Source: JBALVO01 sp036961445 (GTDB lineage: Bacteria > Pseudomonadota > Gammaproteobacteria > Pseudomonadales > Halieaceae). From it: DNA of 34,286 bases. Location of the stretch: the NCBI GenBank assembly GCA_036961445.1, contig JBALVO010000029.1:1-34286 (forward strand), in the 5' to 3' direction. The stretch's first letter is position 1; each line of letters starts with the position of its first letter. The position numbers and the translations under genes were made by a program. The notes under the pieces are model-generated. The model did not search any database. It saw only the letters and a program-made list of their open reading frames with translations, and was not told the origin of the DNA. Shown one piece after another: positions 8,601 through 17,400 of the stretch.

Positions 8601-9209
8601 TCAGGCAGCGCTTTTCTGCCAAACCAGCAGACGATTATTCGCCGGCATAGCGTTGTCACCCTGCAAATCAAAACCAGCGTCAGTCGCAAGCTCAATCACT
8701 GCCTCAAAGTCGCGTATCGCACTGGCCGGATGTTGTTGCGCCAGCCACTGGTCAAACCGGGCATTGCTATCGCTGGTGTATTGCCCGCCGTAGTTAAAGG
8801 GCCCGTAGATCGCCAGTACTGTGCCGTCATTGGCGTAACGACCCAGCGCGGCAAAAAATTGTTCAACGGCTGTAAATGGCATGATATGCAGGCTGTTGGC
8901 ACTGAATACTGCATCGGGGATAGCAACAGGCCAGGGATTGTCACAGACATCCAGCGCCAACTCCGGCAACAGATTCTCAGCCGCATAGGCAGCGCAGCGC
9001 GGGTGCAGAAAGCGCAGGTTGTCTGCCAGTTCGGTAGGTTGCCACTGCAGCCATGCCATGGCAGCGGCAAAATGACAGGCATGCTGACCAGTGCCGCTAG
9101 CTATTTCCAGGACGCCACTACATTCGGCAAACGCGTCGTGTAATACGTCCAGTATGGAACTTTTATTGTTCTCGCAGGCCTGGGAGAAGGGCAAATGATC
9201 CACCTGCAC
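8601..9209 (-). CDS. DUF938 SAM-dependent methyltransferase-like protein
   Basis: The 202-residue protein has the SAM-binding motif I VLEIASGTGQHACHF near residue 33 and further family segments SANSLHIMPF and YGPFNYGGQYTSDSNARFD, which identify the DUF938 group of class I methyltransferase-fold proteins. The methyl acceptor is unknown. The start is GTG at 9209 (a second GTG lies at 9203), 2 bases after the yaaA stop codon, so translation is probably coupled to yaaA. The C-terminus faces the end of the FemAB-like gene. Family call is firm; function is not. Confidence 0.9.
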   Translation of the reverse strand: MQVDHLPFSQACENNKSSILDVLHDAFAECSGVLEIASGTGQHACHFAAAMAWLQWQPTELADNLRFLHPRCAAYAAENLLPELALDVCDNPWPVAIPDAVFSANSLHIMPFTAVEQFFAALGRYANDGTVLAIYGPFNYGGQYTSDSNARFDQWLAQQHPASAIRDFEAVIELATDAGFDLQGDNAMPANNRLLVWQKSAA

Positions 9210-9211
9210 CC

Positions 9212-9997
9212 CTACTTCGCACCCGGAGCTATATCCCGGGTAAAAACCAGTTCGCGCGCAGTGGACTCCGCCTTGTTGTAGCGGTAGCCAGCGCTATTGA
9301 ATTTCTTCAATGCATTGGGCTCATTAATTTCCCGCTCAATAATATATCGCGCCATCTGCCCCCTGGCTTTCTTCGCGTAAAAGCTAATGATCTTGTACTT
9401 ATCTCCTTTCAGGTCCTTGAACACCGGAGTAATAATCTCGCCATCCAACGAACCGCGCTTTATCGACTTGAAATACTCATCCGAAGCAAGATTGAGCAAT
9501 ACCGTAGAGCCGGTTCTTTTCAACTGAGTATTGAGCGCGGTAGTTATGCTGTCGCCCCAGAACTCATAGAGGTTCTTGCCGCCCCGGTTCGCAAATTTCA
9601 AGCCCATCTCCAGGCGGTACGCCTGCATAAGATCCAGCGGGCGCAACAGCCCATAAAGGCCGGACAGAATGCGCAGGTGCTTCTGGGCAAAACTCAGCTG
9701 CGCGGCGTTGAGACTTTCAGCGTCCAATCCGGTATATACATCACCCTTGAAGGCCAGTAGCGATTGCTTGGCGTTATCCAGGCTAAAGGGCGCACTCCAG
9801 TTCATAAAGCGCCGATGATTGAGCTGAGCGATATTGTCACTTACCCCCATCAGCCCACGAATATCATCGGGGCTGAGTGTCCGCGCGTCATCAACCAGCT
9901 CGGCGCTGCGCTCGATAAACTGGGGCTGGGTAGCTTTGCGGGTGGTGGTAGGGGTATCAAAGTCCAGCGTCTTGGCCGGGGAAATTACACTCAGCAT
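9212..9997 (-). CDS. yaaA: Peroxide stress protein YaaA (DUF328/UPF0246)
   Basis: The 261-residue protein (E. coli YaaA has 258) shows the full family pattern: MLSVISPAKTLDFDTP at the start, GLYGLLRPLDLMQAYRLEMG in the middle, and FYAKKARGQMARYI plus GYRYNKAESTARELVFTR at the end. In E. coli, YaaA lowers free intracellular iron during hydrogen peroxide stress, is induced by OxyR and binds DNA. An oxyR gene lies about 8 kb to the left, but no OxyR site is evident here, so regulation by it is only a possibility. yaaA heads a two-gene unit with the DUF938 gene and is divergent from the TRAP genes. Confidence 0.96.
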   Translation of the reverse strand: MLSVISPAKTLDFDTPTTTRKATQPQFIERSAELVDDARTLSPDDIRGLMGVSDNIAQLNHRRFMNWSAPFSLDNAKQSLLAFKGDVYTGLDAESLNAAQLSFAQKHLRILSGLYGLLRPLDLMQAYRLEMGLKFANRGGKNLYEFWGDSITTALNTQLKRTGSTVLLNLASDEYFKSIKRGSLDGEIITPVFKDLKGDKYKIISFYAKKARGQMARYIIEREINEPNALKKFNSAGYRYNKAESTARELVFTRDIAPGAK

Positions 9998-10097
9998 CTC
10001 ATCGAATCCATATAGGGTGGTACATCGGAATAACTTTTCACCTCAAGTAATGGCCTATGATACTCTGCGGCTCAATAATCAAAAAGACTTATCCGCC

Positions 10098-10610
10098 ATG
10101 CCCGCCCTGCACACAGTAGTGCACTACATCGACACTTTTACTGACCGCAGCGGCCGTCTGCTGGCCTGGCTCGCTCTGGGCATGGCCCTGGTCACTACCC
10201 TCATTGTTGTCATGCGCTACGGCTTTAACACCGGTTCCATAATGGCCCAGGAAGCCGTTATTTACATGCACGGCTGTTTATTTATGCTCGGCGCTGCCTA
10301 CGCCCTGAAAACCGGAGCCCATGTGCGGGTTGATATTTTCTACCGCGACTTCAGTCCGCGCTCCAAAGCCTGGGTAAACAGCCTCGGCGGAATCGTGTTC
10401 CTGTTACCGCTATGTATTTTTATCGGCCTGAGCAGTTGGAATTACGTGGCGGAATCCTGGTCTATCGGCGAAGTATCGGCCGAGCCAGGCGGGATCCCGG
10501 CGGTTTTCCTGTTAAAAAGCCTGCTCCCCCTGATGGCGATTAACCTGTTTTTGCAGGGTATAGCAGAAACGCTGCGCAGCGCTCTGGTACTGCTAGAGGG
10601 GCAGCCCTGA
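10098..10610 (+). CDS. TRAP transporter small membrane subunit (DctQ family)
   Basis: This 170-residue protein has four predicted transmembrane helices (about residues 18-40, 52-75, 95-118 and 138-160). It carries the DctQ pattern, with VMRYGFNTGSIMAQEAVIYMHGCLFMLGAAYALKTGAHVRVDIFYR reading as the conserved RY…E…, AHVRVD region (quoted here only as landmarks). The ATG at 10098 gives a standard N-terminus. Its stop overlaps the dctM start by one base (TGATG), so the two are translationally coupled. In the family, DctQ joins DctM in the membrane to take up carboxylates with sodium, using a separate periplasmic binding protein. The likely partner binding protein is encoded at 12461-13651 on the other strand. 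Confidence 0.94.
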   Translation: MPALHTVVHYIDTFTDRSGRLLAWLALGMALVTTLIVVMRYGFNTGSIMAQEAVIYMHGCLFMLGAAYALKTGAHVRVDIFYRDFSPRSKAWVNSLGGIVFLLPLCIFIGLSSWNYVAESWSIGEVSAEPGGIPAVFLLKSLLPLMAINLFLQGIAETLRSALVLLEGQP

Positions 10611-11974
10611 TGGCTGAATATCTCTCTCTGTATCTGTTTCTGGCGGTATGCCTGCTACTGATGCTGGGCTATCCCGTTGCTTTCACCCTGGCAGGTACTG
10701 CATTGGCTTTTGCCGCTGGCGGGATTCTGGCCGGAAATTTCGATCCCGGCTTTCTCTCCGCCCTGCCCGGTCGCATGTTTGGCACGATCAGCAATACCAC
10801 CCTGATTGCGGTTCCGTTATTCATTTTGATGGGGGTGATCCTGGAAAAGTCCCGTGTGGCGGAGGAATTGCTGGATAGTATGGCCAAGTTGTTTGGCGGG
10901 CTGCGCGGCGGGCTGGGTATTTCCGTCGTGGTAGTGGGTATGTTCCTGGCAGCCAGTACCGGTATCGTCGGAGCGACGGTGGTAACCATGGGCCTGTTAT
11001 CAATGCCCAGTATGTTGCGCGCGGGTTACAGCCCCTCACTGGCCGCTGGCACGATCTGCGCCACCGGCACACTTGGCCAAATCATACCCCCCTCGATTGC
11101 TCTGGTGCTGCTGGGCGACATATTGTCCAATGCTTATCAGCAAGCCCAGCTGAGCATGAATATATTCAACCCCAGGACGGTCTCGGTGGGTGATCTGTTT
11201 ATCGGTGCGCTGATCCCCGGACTCGCGCTTATCACCATGTACATCCTCTACTTGCTAATCTACGCTCGATTGAAACCAGAAGCTGCTCCGGCAGCCACAG
11301 GTGAACGGGCGAGTGCAATGGCCATTGTGAAAGGCCTGGCTCCTCCGCTTACCCTGATCCTGATAGTGCTGGGATCAATCCTGGCCGGAGCCGCCACACC
11401 TACAGAAGCCGCCGGAATTGGCGCCGTCGGCGCATTGATCCTGGCTCTGATCAAAAAGCAGATGGACATAAAACGTCTGCGCGAAGTGGTGATAAACACC
11501 ACGCAAGTGACCTGCATGGTATTTATGATCCTGATTGGCGCTGCGGTATTTTCCCTGGTGTTTCGCGGTTTTGGCGGTGAGGAACTGATCCAGCATTTCT
11601 TTCAGGGTTTGCCAGGCGGCGCAATGGCTGCCACGCTGGTAGTGATGCTGGTCATCTTCCTGCTGGGCTTCATTCTTGATTTCATTGAAATCACCTTTGT
11701 CGTGGTACCCATCGTGGGACCCATTTTACTGGCCATGGGCGTAGATCCGATCTGGCTGGGCATCATGATCGCCCTGAACCTGCAAACCTCCTTTCTTACC
11801 CCGCCTTTCGGCTTTGCCCTGTTCTACCTGCGCGGGGTGGCACCCGAGACGCTACCAACCAGTGCTATCTACCGCGGTGTTATTCCCTTTATAATCATAC
11901 AATTAATTGCTATGGGGGCACTGTGGTTGTGGCCCGCCATGGCCACCGGCTTACCCGCTTTATTACAACGCTAA
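10610..11974 (+). CDS. TRAP transporter large membrane subunit (DctM family)
   Basis: This 454-residue, highly hydrophobic permease has about twelve membrane segments. Characteristic DctM stretches are PLFILMGVILEKS, the ATGTLGQIIPPSI motif near residue 147, the matching C-terminal half LNLQTSFLTPPFGFALFYL, and FILDFIEITFVVVPI. It forms the translocation channel of a sodium-dependent carboxylate importer. The subgroup resembles transporters for lactate, pyruvate and other 2-oxo monocarboxylates or mannitol/chloroaromatic-labelled relatives; the substrate is inferred only from the TakP-like binding protein nearby. It is coupled to dctQ by a one-base overlap. The yciA-like gene starts 45 bases further on. 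Confidence 0.95.
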   Translation: MAEYLSLYLFLAVCLLLMLGYPVAFTLAGTALAFAAGGILAGNFDPGFLSALPGRMFGTISNTTLIAVPLFILMGVILEKSRVAEELLDSMAKLFGGLRGGLGISVVVVGMFLAASTGIVGATVVTMGLLSMPSMLRAGYSPSLAAGTICATGTLGQIIPPSIALVLLGDILSNAYQQAQLSMNIFNPRTVSVGDLFIGALIPGLALITMYILYLLIYARLKPEAAPAATGERASAMAIVKGLAPPLTLILIVLGSILAGAATPTEAAGIGAVGALILALIKKQMDIKRLREVVINTTQVTCMVFMILIGAAVFSLVFRGFGGEELIQHFFQGLPGGAMAATLVVMLVIFLLGFILDFIEITFVVVPIVGPILLAMGVDPIWLGIMIALNLQTSFLTPPFGFALFYLRGVAPETLPTSAIYRGVIPFIIIQLIAMGALWLWPAMATGLPALLQR

Positions 11975-12019
11975 CCCCAGGGCAGGGCCCCTTAAATACT
12001 CAGTACTCAGGCAACCAGC

Positions 12020-12412
12020 ATGGATGACATAGACATAAATCCCCTTCCCCAGGGTGAACTCGCACTGCAAACGGTCGCGATGCCTAAAGACACCAATCCC
12101 AATGGTGATATTTTTGGTGGCTGGTTACTGTCCAGAATGGATATTGCCGGCATGATAACCGCAGGGGAAGTCGCAGGTGGCAGGGTTGCCACAGTGGCGA
12201 TCGACGGCATGACCTTTCTTACCCCGGTGCACGTTGGGGCAGTGGTAACCTGCTACTGTGACGTACTGGAGGTGGGTCGCAGCTCTGTTCGAATCGTCGT
12301 AGAGGTCTGGATCAACTCACTGCACGACGGCGAACCGCTAAAAGTGACTGAAGGCGAATTTGTATTTGTCGCCATTGACGAAAGCGGTCGCACACGCACC
12401 ATCACACCCTGA
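12020..12412 (+). CDS. yciA: Acyl-CoA thioesterase, YciA type
   Basis: The 130-residue single hotdog-fold thioesterase hydrolyses acyl-CoA to free acid and CoA; E. coli YciA prefers short to medium chains. The active-site stretch PNGDIFGGWLLSRMD (about residues 27-41) contains the catalytic Asp-containing GGWLL…MD pattern of the family. VAIDGMTFLTPVHVG and the FVFVAIDESGR end are also typical. It lies 45 bases downstream of dctM on the same strand and may be read from the same transcript, but a metabolic link is not shown. It ends 48 bases before the convergent TRAP binding-protein gene. Confidence 0.93.
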   Translation: MDDIDINPLPQGELALQTVAMPKDTNPNGDIFGGWLLSRMDIAGMITAGEVAGGRVATVAIDGMTFLTPVHVGAVVTCYCDVLEVGRSSVRIVVEVWINSLHDGEPLKVTEGEFVFVAIDESGRTRTITP

Positions 12413-12424
12413 AGCAATGCAAGG

Positions 12425-12450
12425 CCGGGATTCAATTGACAGAATCCGGG
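12425..12450. terminator. Weak hairpin between converging genes
   Basis: GGATTC (12428-12433) and GAATCC (12442-12447) pair perfectly across an 8-base loop. After one mismatch, two further C-G pairs extend the stem. It lies in the 48 bases between the converging yciA-like and TRAP binding-protein genes, where a bidirectional terminator would be useful. There is no clear T-run on either side, so function is doubtful. Confidence 0.28.
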
Positions 12451-12460
12451 TTAGACCTGA

Positions 12461-13651
12461 TTACTCGACCGTGCTGTCCAACACGGTGTCACGCGCATTG
12501 ATATAGGCCTGTTCGGAAATGTGGTGGTAGGACCTAACGCCATCATAAAAAGATTTATAGGATGCGTACACCTTGGCCGCCATGGGGTCATTCTCCACCA
12601 GATTTTGCATCACAATTTCACTGCCGCGCCACAGTTCCAGTAACACATCATCAGGCAAGCGGCGCAGCTGCACCCCATGTTCATCCACCAACTGACGCAA
12701 GGCAGCATTATTCCGTGCGGTAAACTCGTCCAGCATGTCCTGGTTGGCGGCCCTGGCAGCGTAAGTCACTATGGCCTGTAAATCGTCTGGCAGTCCCGCA
12801 TAAGAATCTTTGTTGATGATCAGTTCAAGCATCGAGCCCGGCTCATGCCAACCCGGATAATAATAGTACTTGGCGACCTGGTGCAGACCAAGCGCCAGGT
12901 CGTTATAGGGGCCCACCCATTCAGTAGCATCGATGACGCCTGTTTGTAACGAAGTATAAAGCTCACTACCGGGAATACGCACCGCGGTGCCGCCTGCCGC
13001 TGCGAAGACCTCTCCTGCCAGGCCTGGAATGCGCATTTTCAGGCCCTTTAAATCGTCTACTGAGTTTATTTCCTTGTTAAACCAGCCGGCCATCTGCACG
13101 CCGCTATTACCCCCTGCAAACGGCATGATATTGGCTGGCGCATAAGCTTCCCGCCACAGCTCTAACCCGCCCCCGTAATGCAGCCATGCGTTAATTTCTT
13201 GAGCATTGAGTCCAAAAGGTATTGCCGTAAAAAAGACTGAGGCGGGGATCTTGCCTTTCCAGTAATAAGCGGCGCCATGACCGGCATCCGCCACACCCTG
13301 TGATACGGCATCAAACACTTCAAAGGCAGGTACAATTTCTCCCGCTCCATAAACATGCACAGTGAGCCTACCGTCACTCATTTCATTAACATAGCGGGAG
13401 AAATTTTCGGCGCCGGAACCCAGGCCAGGAAAATTCTTCGGCCAGGTAGTAACCAGTTTCCAGTTAAACGACTGGCTGGGCCCGGTTGTCGAGCCGCCGG
13501 TACCACTGCCTGATGACCCACCTGCTACTGCATCATCGTGCATCGTGCCCGCGCGATCCGCCGCCCACAGGCCCAACACAGAGACCAGCGCAGCGACTAG
13601 CGCTAAAATAATGAGCGGCGTATAGCGTTTTTCCACCGAGGCTGTGCCCAT
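12461..13651 (-). CDS. TRAP transporter substrate-binding subunit (DctP/TakP type)
   Basis: This 396-residue extracytoplasmic receptor starts at the ATG at 13651, supported by GGAAAAG just upstream. An ATG at 13663 is an alternative, and any start further up would run into uvrD. A hydrophobic segment (residues 11-31) has no obvious AxA signal-peptidase site and no lipobox. A Gly/Ser/Thr-rich stretch (44-59) leads into the receptor domain at WKLVTTWPKNFPG. The segments EVFDAVSQGVADAGHGAAYYWKG and LKMRIPG (with the conserved carboxylate-binding Arg) and TEWVGPYND match TakP-like receptors for 2-oxo acids or lactate. It follows uvrD by 44 bases and is convergent with the probable membrane subunits, which is unusual for TRAP clusters. 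Confidence 0.92.
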   Translation of the reverse strand: MGTASVEKRYTPLIILALVAALVSVLGLWAADRAGTMHDDAVAGGSSGSGTGGSTTGPSQSFNWKLVTTWPKNFPGLGSGAENFSRYVNEMSDGRLTVHVYGAGEIVPAFEVFDAVSQGVADAGHGAAYYWKGKIPASVFFTAIPFGLNAQEINAWLHYGGGLELWREAYAPANIMPFAGGNSGVQMAGWFNKEINSVDDLKGLKMRIPGLAGEVFAAAGGTAVRIPGSELYTSLQTGVIDATEWVGPYNDLALGLHQVAKYYYYPGWHEPGSMLELIINKDSYAGLPDDLQAIVTYAARAANQDMLDEFTARNNAALRQLVDEHGVQLRRLPDDVLLELWRGSEIVMQNLVENDPMAAKVYASYKSFYDGVRSYHHISEQAYINARDTVLDSTVE

Positions 13652-13695
13652 GTTCTTTTCCATCCTGTTTATTCTTATATCTACACCGACCGAAA

Positions 13696-16001
13696 TTACA
13701 TCAATTGCAGATTGGCATACTGCAGCACCAGCCACTTACTGGCTTCGGTATCAAAATTCACCTCCACCCGCGCGCTGGCGCCACGACCCTCGAAGTTTAG
13801 CACGACGCCCTCTCCGAATATCTGGTGGTACACCCGCTGGCCCAGATACAGATCCGTATCAGGTACCTGTGCCTGCGTAATAGCGCTCACTGGACGTGCT
13901 ACGCTGGTGTGCAAGCGCACTTCCTGCAGCAGTTCTGCAGGAATTTCGCGGATAAACCGCGAAGGCGTATTAAAATTCTCGCTGCCATGTAACCGCCGAC
14001 TCTCGGCATAGGTAATCATCAGTTTTTCCTTGGCGCGGGTAATGCCCACATAGCACAGGCGCCGCTCCTCTTCCAGGCGTCCGGGCTCTTCCAGGGACAT
14101 ACGATGAGGAAACAGGTTTTCCTCCATGCCCGCCAAAAACACCAGCGGGAATTCCAGGCCCTTGGCCGAATGCAGTGTCATCAGCTGCACACTGTCTTCA
14201 TGTTCATCGGCCTGCGCATCGCCGGCGTCCAGCGCGGCGTTGTCCAGAAACTGCTGCAACGGGGTGAGCTCATCATCCGGGGCCACAAACTGTTTACCCG
14301 CACTGACCAGCTCTTCCAGGTTTTCCACCCGCGCCTGGCCCTTCTCGCCTTTTTCCTTCTGGTAGCATTCGACTAACCCGGATGCCTCGATCGCATGTTC
14401 GACCACTTCCGCCAGATCCAGGCCATCGGTGCCTGCGTCAAGTTCGTTAATCAGCACCACAAAGCCTTCCAGTGCAGACAGGGCGCGTGCCGGCAGCAGT
14501 TTTTCAACCAGCACCGCCGCAATCGCCTGCCACATGGGGATTTCTCTGTTGCGGGCACAGGCGCGCACAGTATCCAACGTTTTACTGCCAATACCCCGTG
14601 GTGGTGTATTGATTGTTCGCTCTATCGCCGCATCATCTCCCCGGTTTAATAGCAAACGTAAATAGGCCAGGGCATTACGAATTTCAAGGCGCTCATAAAA
14701 ACGCTGGCCGCCGTATATCCGGTAGGGAATCGCAGCGCGAATCAACGCTTCTTCCAGAACCCTGGACTGAGCATTGGAACGATACAGAATGGCCGTCGAG
14801 ACGCGGTCATTGCCAGCGTCCAGCCACTGCTCTATCTGCTCCACGATAAAGCGCGCCTCATCCTGCTCATTAAATCCGGCGTAGAGCGTAATGGGCTCAC
14901 CCGTTTCTCCCGCGGTCCACAGCTCTTTACCCAGGCGGCCGNNNNNNNNNNNNNNNNNNNNNNNNNNNNNNNNNNNNNNNNNNNNNNNNNNNNNNNNNNN
15001 NNNNNNNNNNNNNNNNNNNNNNNNNNNNNNNNNNNNNNNNNCGTAATGGGCTCACCCGTTTCTCCCGCGGTCCACAGCTCTTTACCCAGGCGGCCGTTAT
15101 TGAACGCGATCACACCGTTGGCCGCCTGCAGAATAGTCTGGGTAGAGCGATAGTTCTGCTCAAGGCGCACTGTATGAGTGGCAGCGAAATCCTGGGTGAA
15201 GCGCTGGATATTCTCGATTTTCGCGCCGCGCCAGCCATAAATCGACTGATCATCATCCCCCACTGCGACCACCGGAATATCTTTTCCTGCCAATACACGC
15301 AACCAGGCATACTGAATGGTATTGGTATCCTGGAACTCATCCACCAGTATCTGGCGGAACCGGCTCTGGTAGTGTTGCAACACCGCAGGACTTTTTAGCC
15401 ACAGCTCATGAGCGCGCAAGAGTAGCTCTGCAAAATCCACCATACCGCCTCGCTCACAGGCGACTTCATAGGCGCGATACACCTGCAACATGGTCTGGCC
15501 AAAAAGATCCCCATGGGGAACGTCAATATGGGAGGAACGCAGGCCTTCATCTTTTTGCGAATTGATATACCACATCGCCTGCTTGGGCGGCCAACGGGAA
15601 TCGTCCAACTCCAACTCCCGACACACGCGTTTAACCAGCCGCAGCTGGTCATCACTATCGAGAATCTGGAAGTTCTGCGGCAACCCCGCTTCCTTCCAAT
15701 GCGCCTTTAACAGGCGGTGGGCCAAACCGTGAAAAGTCCCCACCCACATACCATGGGAGGGTATATGCAACATTTCCTCGATGCGATTGCGCATCTCGCG
15801 GGCGGCTTTGTTGGTAAATGTCACCGCCAGGATAGACCAGGGCGAAAAATCTTCAGCGCGGATCAGCCACGCAATCCGATGCACCAGAACCCGGGTTTTA
15901 CCACTGCCCGCGCCCGCCAGTACCAGCATGTTCTGATTTTCAGCAGCAACGGCATCACGCTGGGCTTCGTTTAAGGGGGAAAGAATGTCAGATACGTCCA
16001 T
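13696..16001 (-). CDS. uvrD: DNA helicase II UvrD, interrupted by an assembly gap
   Basis: UvrD is the superfamily 1 3'-5' helicase of nucleotide-excision and mismatch repair. From ATG 16001 (MDVSDILSPLNEAQRDAV), Walker A AGAGSGKT, motif II VDEFQDTN and GDDDQSIYGWRGA are readable. Past the gap follow AILYRSNAQSRVLEEAL, LMTLHSAKGLEF, CYVGITRAKEKL and the UvrD-type C-terminus ending at 13696. The frame is broken only by 100 Ns and a second copy of 55 bases. Removing these 155 bases leaves 2151 bases, exactly 717 codons, and joins GETGEPIT to LYAGFNEQDEARF as in other UvrD proteins. The real product is therefore a normal 716-residue UvrD (E. coli 720), not a pseudogene. No LexA-type box was found upstream. 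Confidence 0.95.
14887..14941 (+). repeat. 55-base duplicated contig end, copy 1
   Basis: This 55-base stretch ends at the gap and is identical to 15042-15096 on the other side. It codes for the uvrD residues around NGRLGKELWTAGETGEPIT. It is an unmerged contig overlap, not a biological repeat. Confidence 0.97.
14942..15041. other. Scaffold gap of 100 Ns
   Basis: Exactly 100 undetermined bases, the conventional placeholder for a gap of unknown size, lie inside uvrD. The sequences on both sides are identical for 55 bases, and the uvrD frame closes perfectly if the Ns and one copy are removed, so no real sequence appears to be missing. Confidence 0.99.
15042..15096 (+). repeat. 55-base duplicated contig end, copy 2
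   Basis: This copy begins directly after the Ns, is identical to 14887-14941, and continues into the upstream part of uvrD. A shared length of 55 bases would fit a de Bruijn assembly with k = 55. Confidence 0.97.
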
Positions 16002-16146
16002 CGATGCATTCTAGCAATCTGACGGGGTCAGGTGTTGAATTTTGCGCCACAATCATCCGTATCCACTGTTCAGCGGCATCCGCTGTCCATAACGGCGTTA
16101 ATCCTGCCAACTTGCCCGGCGGGACGAGGAAATTGCCAATCGCGTC

Positions 16147-16155
16147 TGCTATGAT
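16147..16155 (+). promoter_or_regulatory. Candidate extended -10 element for the SPOR-domain gene
   Basis: TGCTATGAT is an extended -10 (TGn followed by TATGAT, five of six consensus bases). No good -35 box stands 16-18 bases upstream. Transcription would begin near 16162, about 30 bases before the ATG at 16193, which supports that start over the ATG at 16151 lying inside the element. Confidence 0.33.
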
Positions 16156-16192
16156 TCAGACTGATTCCCGCATTCGCAGGCTGTTTAGAATC

Positions 16193-17320
16193 ATGACAAA
16201 TGATAATGACGATCGTCCGGACACGTCCAGTGACTCCAGCTCATTTGGCGACACGGCCCCAAAAGCACCCCGACGCGAACCCGTATTCAGCGGTTTCGAA
16301 CTGGAGGCAGACGACGACTATGAGGAACCAGACCGGGATACCGACTACGCCTCGAGCTACCGCGAAGAAGACCTGGACGATGAGGAATTCGATGACTATC
16401 TGAATGATGATGATGACTCCGAAAACTTCCTACCCGGCGCAGATATCCAGGACGACGAGAAATACGAACAGGACGAGGAACGCGTCGGTAGCTTTCAGGA
16501 AACTATTGAATGGGAAGATGACCCTGAGCCTGACATTTCTGACGACGAAGCAGACACAGAGGCATCCACCGGGCTTGAAGCTGAGCAGGATGACCTGAGT
16601 CCGATAGAACAAAATCACGACCTTGCCGACGGAGATCAAGCGTGGTCCGACGACGAGGACTACGCCGATGAGGAGAACGAGCTGCAAAAATGGCCGCTGG
16701 GGCTTATCATCGTCGCGGTGGTAGCATTGCTGCTACTCGCTGCCGGCGGCTACGGTGTTATCCAGCAGCGTTCTGCAACCCAGGAAGAAATACGCTATCT
16801 TCAAGCGGAACTCGCCACCGCTGGCGACCCCGCGGAACTTACCACCAGCCGCCTTGCCCTGCAGGACGCGCAAGAGCGCAATACTGAACTGCTGGCAGCG
16901 ATAGAATCCCTGACTCTGGAAAACCGCCGCCTGTCCGATACCGCAGCGGGACTGGAGTCCCAACTGCAAGCACAACAGGCTGCAGCGGCCAAAAAAGCAG
17001 CTGCGCAGGTTGCTCCCAAGCCCACGATCGCCAAGCCAACAGCTAAGGCAGCAACGACAAAGCCCTCGGCGGCGAGCGGCGCGGAATCATGGTTTGTCAA
17101 TTTTAGCTCCTACGGGCAACGCTCGGCCGCTGAAAGTTGGGCCGCCAAGCTACAGCCTAAAGCGGGCAAGGTCGTTGTGACCACCGGCAATAAAGGTAGT
17201 ACGACTTTTTATCGGGTGCGTGTGGTCGAACTGGCCAGCCAGGAATCGGCGCAGGGTATTGCCCGGCAACTGGAGAACGAGTATGGTTTATCCAAACTCT
17301 GGGTGGGTAAACAGCAATAA
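16193..17320 (+). CDS. SPOR-domain membrane protein with acidic cytoplasmic region
   Basis: The predicted protein has 375 residues. Residues 1-166 are strikingly acidic (my count: 67 Asp/Glu against 9 Lys/Arg) and probably disordered. A transmembrane helix follows (about 168-190, PLGLIIVAVVALLLLAAGGYGVI), then a likely coiled coil (193-268), an Ala/Lys/Pro-rich linker (270-297) and a C-terminal SPOR domain (299-372, from SWFVNFSSYGQRSAAESWA). SPOR domains bind glycan strands lacking stem peptides at the septum, so the topology would be acidic part in the cytoplasm and SPOR in the periplasm, as in FtsN or DamX. Which division protein this replaces is unknown. ATG 16193 is chosen because of the -10 element at 16147-16155; ATG 16151 is the alternative. 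It is divergent from uvrD. Confidence 0.86.
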   Translation: MTNDNDDRPDTSSDSSSFGDTAPKAPRREPVFSGFELEADDDYEEPDRDTDYASSYREEDLDDEEFDDYLNDDDDSENFLPGADIQDDEKYEQDEERVGSFQETIEWEDDPEPDISDDEADTEASTGLEAEQDDLSPIEQNHDLADGDQAWSDDEDYADEENELQKWPLGLIIVAVVALLLLAAGGYGVIQQRSATQEEIRYLQAELATAGDPAELTTSRLALQDAQERNTELLAAIESLTLENRRLSDTAAGLESQLQAQQAAAAKKAAAQVAPKPTIAKPTAKAATTKPSAASGAESWFVNFSSYGQRSAAESWAAKLQPKAGKVVVTTGNKGSTTFYRVRVVELASQESAQGIARQLENEYGLSKLWVGKQQ

Positions 17321-17400
17321 CGCGCGGCCACCCGGACGACTTGGCAGGAGCGTTTTGTCCTGTGGATGTTTTTACCTATCAAACTGGTGCGAGAATCACT

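Noticed and set aside
16002..16192. LexA box for uvrD, or a leaderless -10 (TAGAAT) just before its ATG
   Set aside because: No CTG-N10-CAG sequence is present. The TAGAAT would place the transcript start almost on the ATG and has no -35 partner, so I do not call it.
17345..17373. Possible terminator after the SPOR-domain gene (CAGGA…TCCTG then Ts)
   Set aside because: The stem has only five pairs and the T-run begins several bases too late, so it is unlikely to stop transcription.
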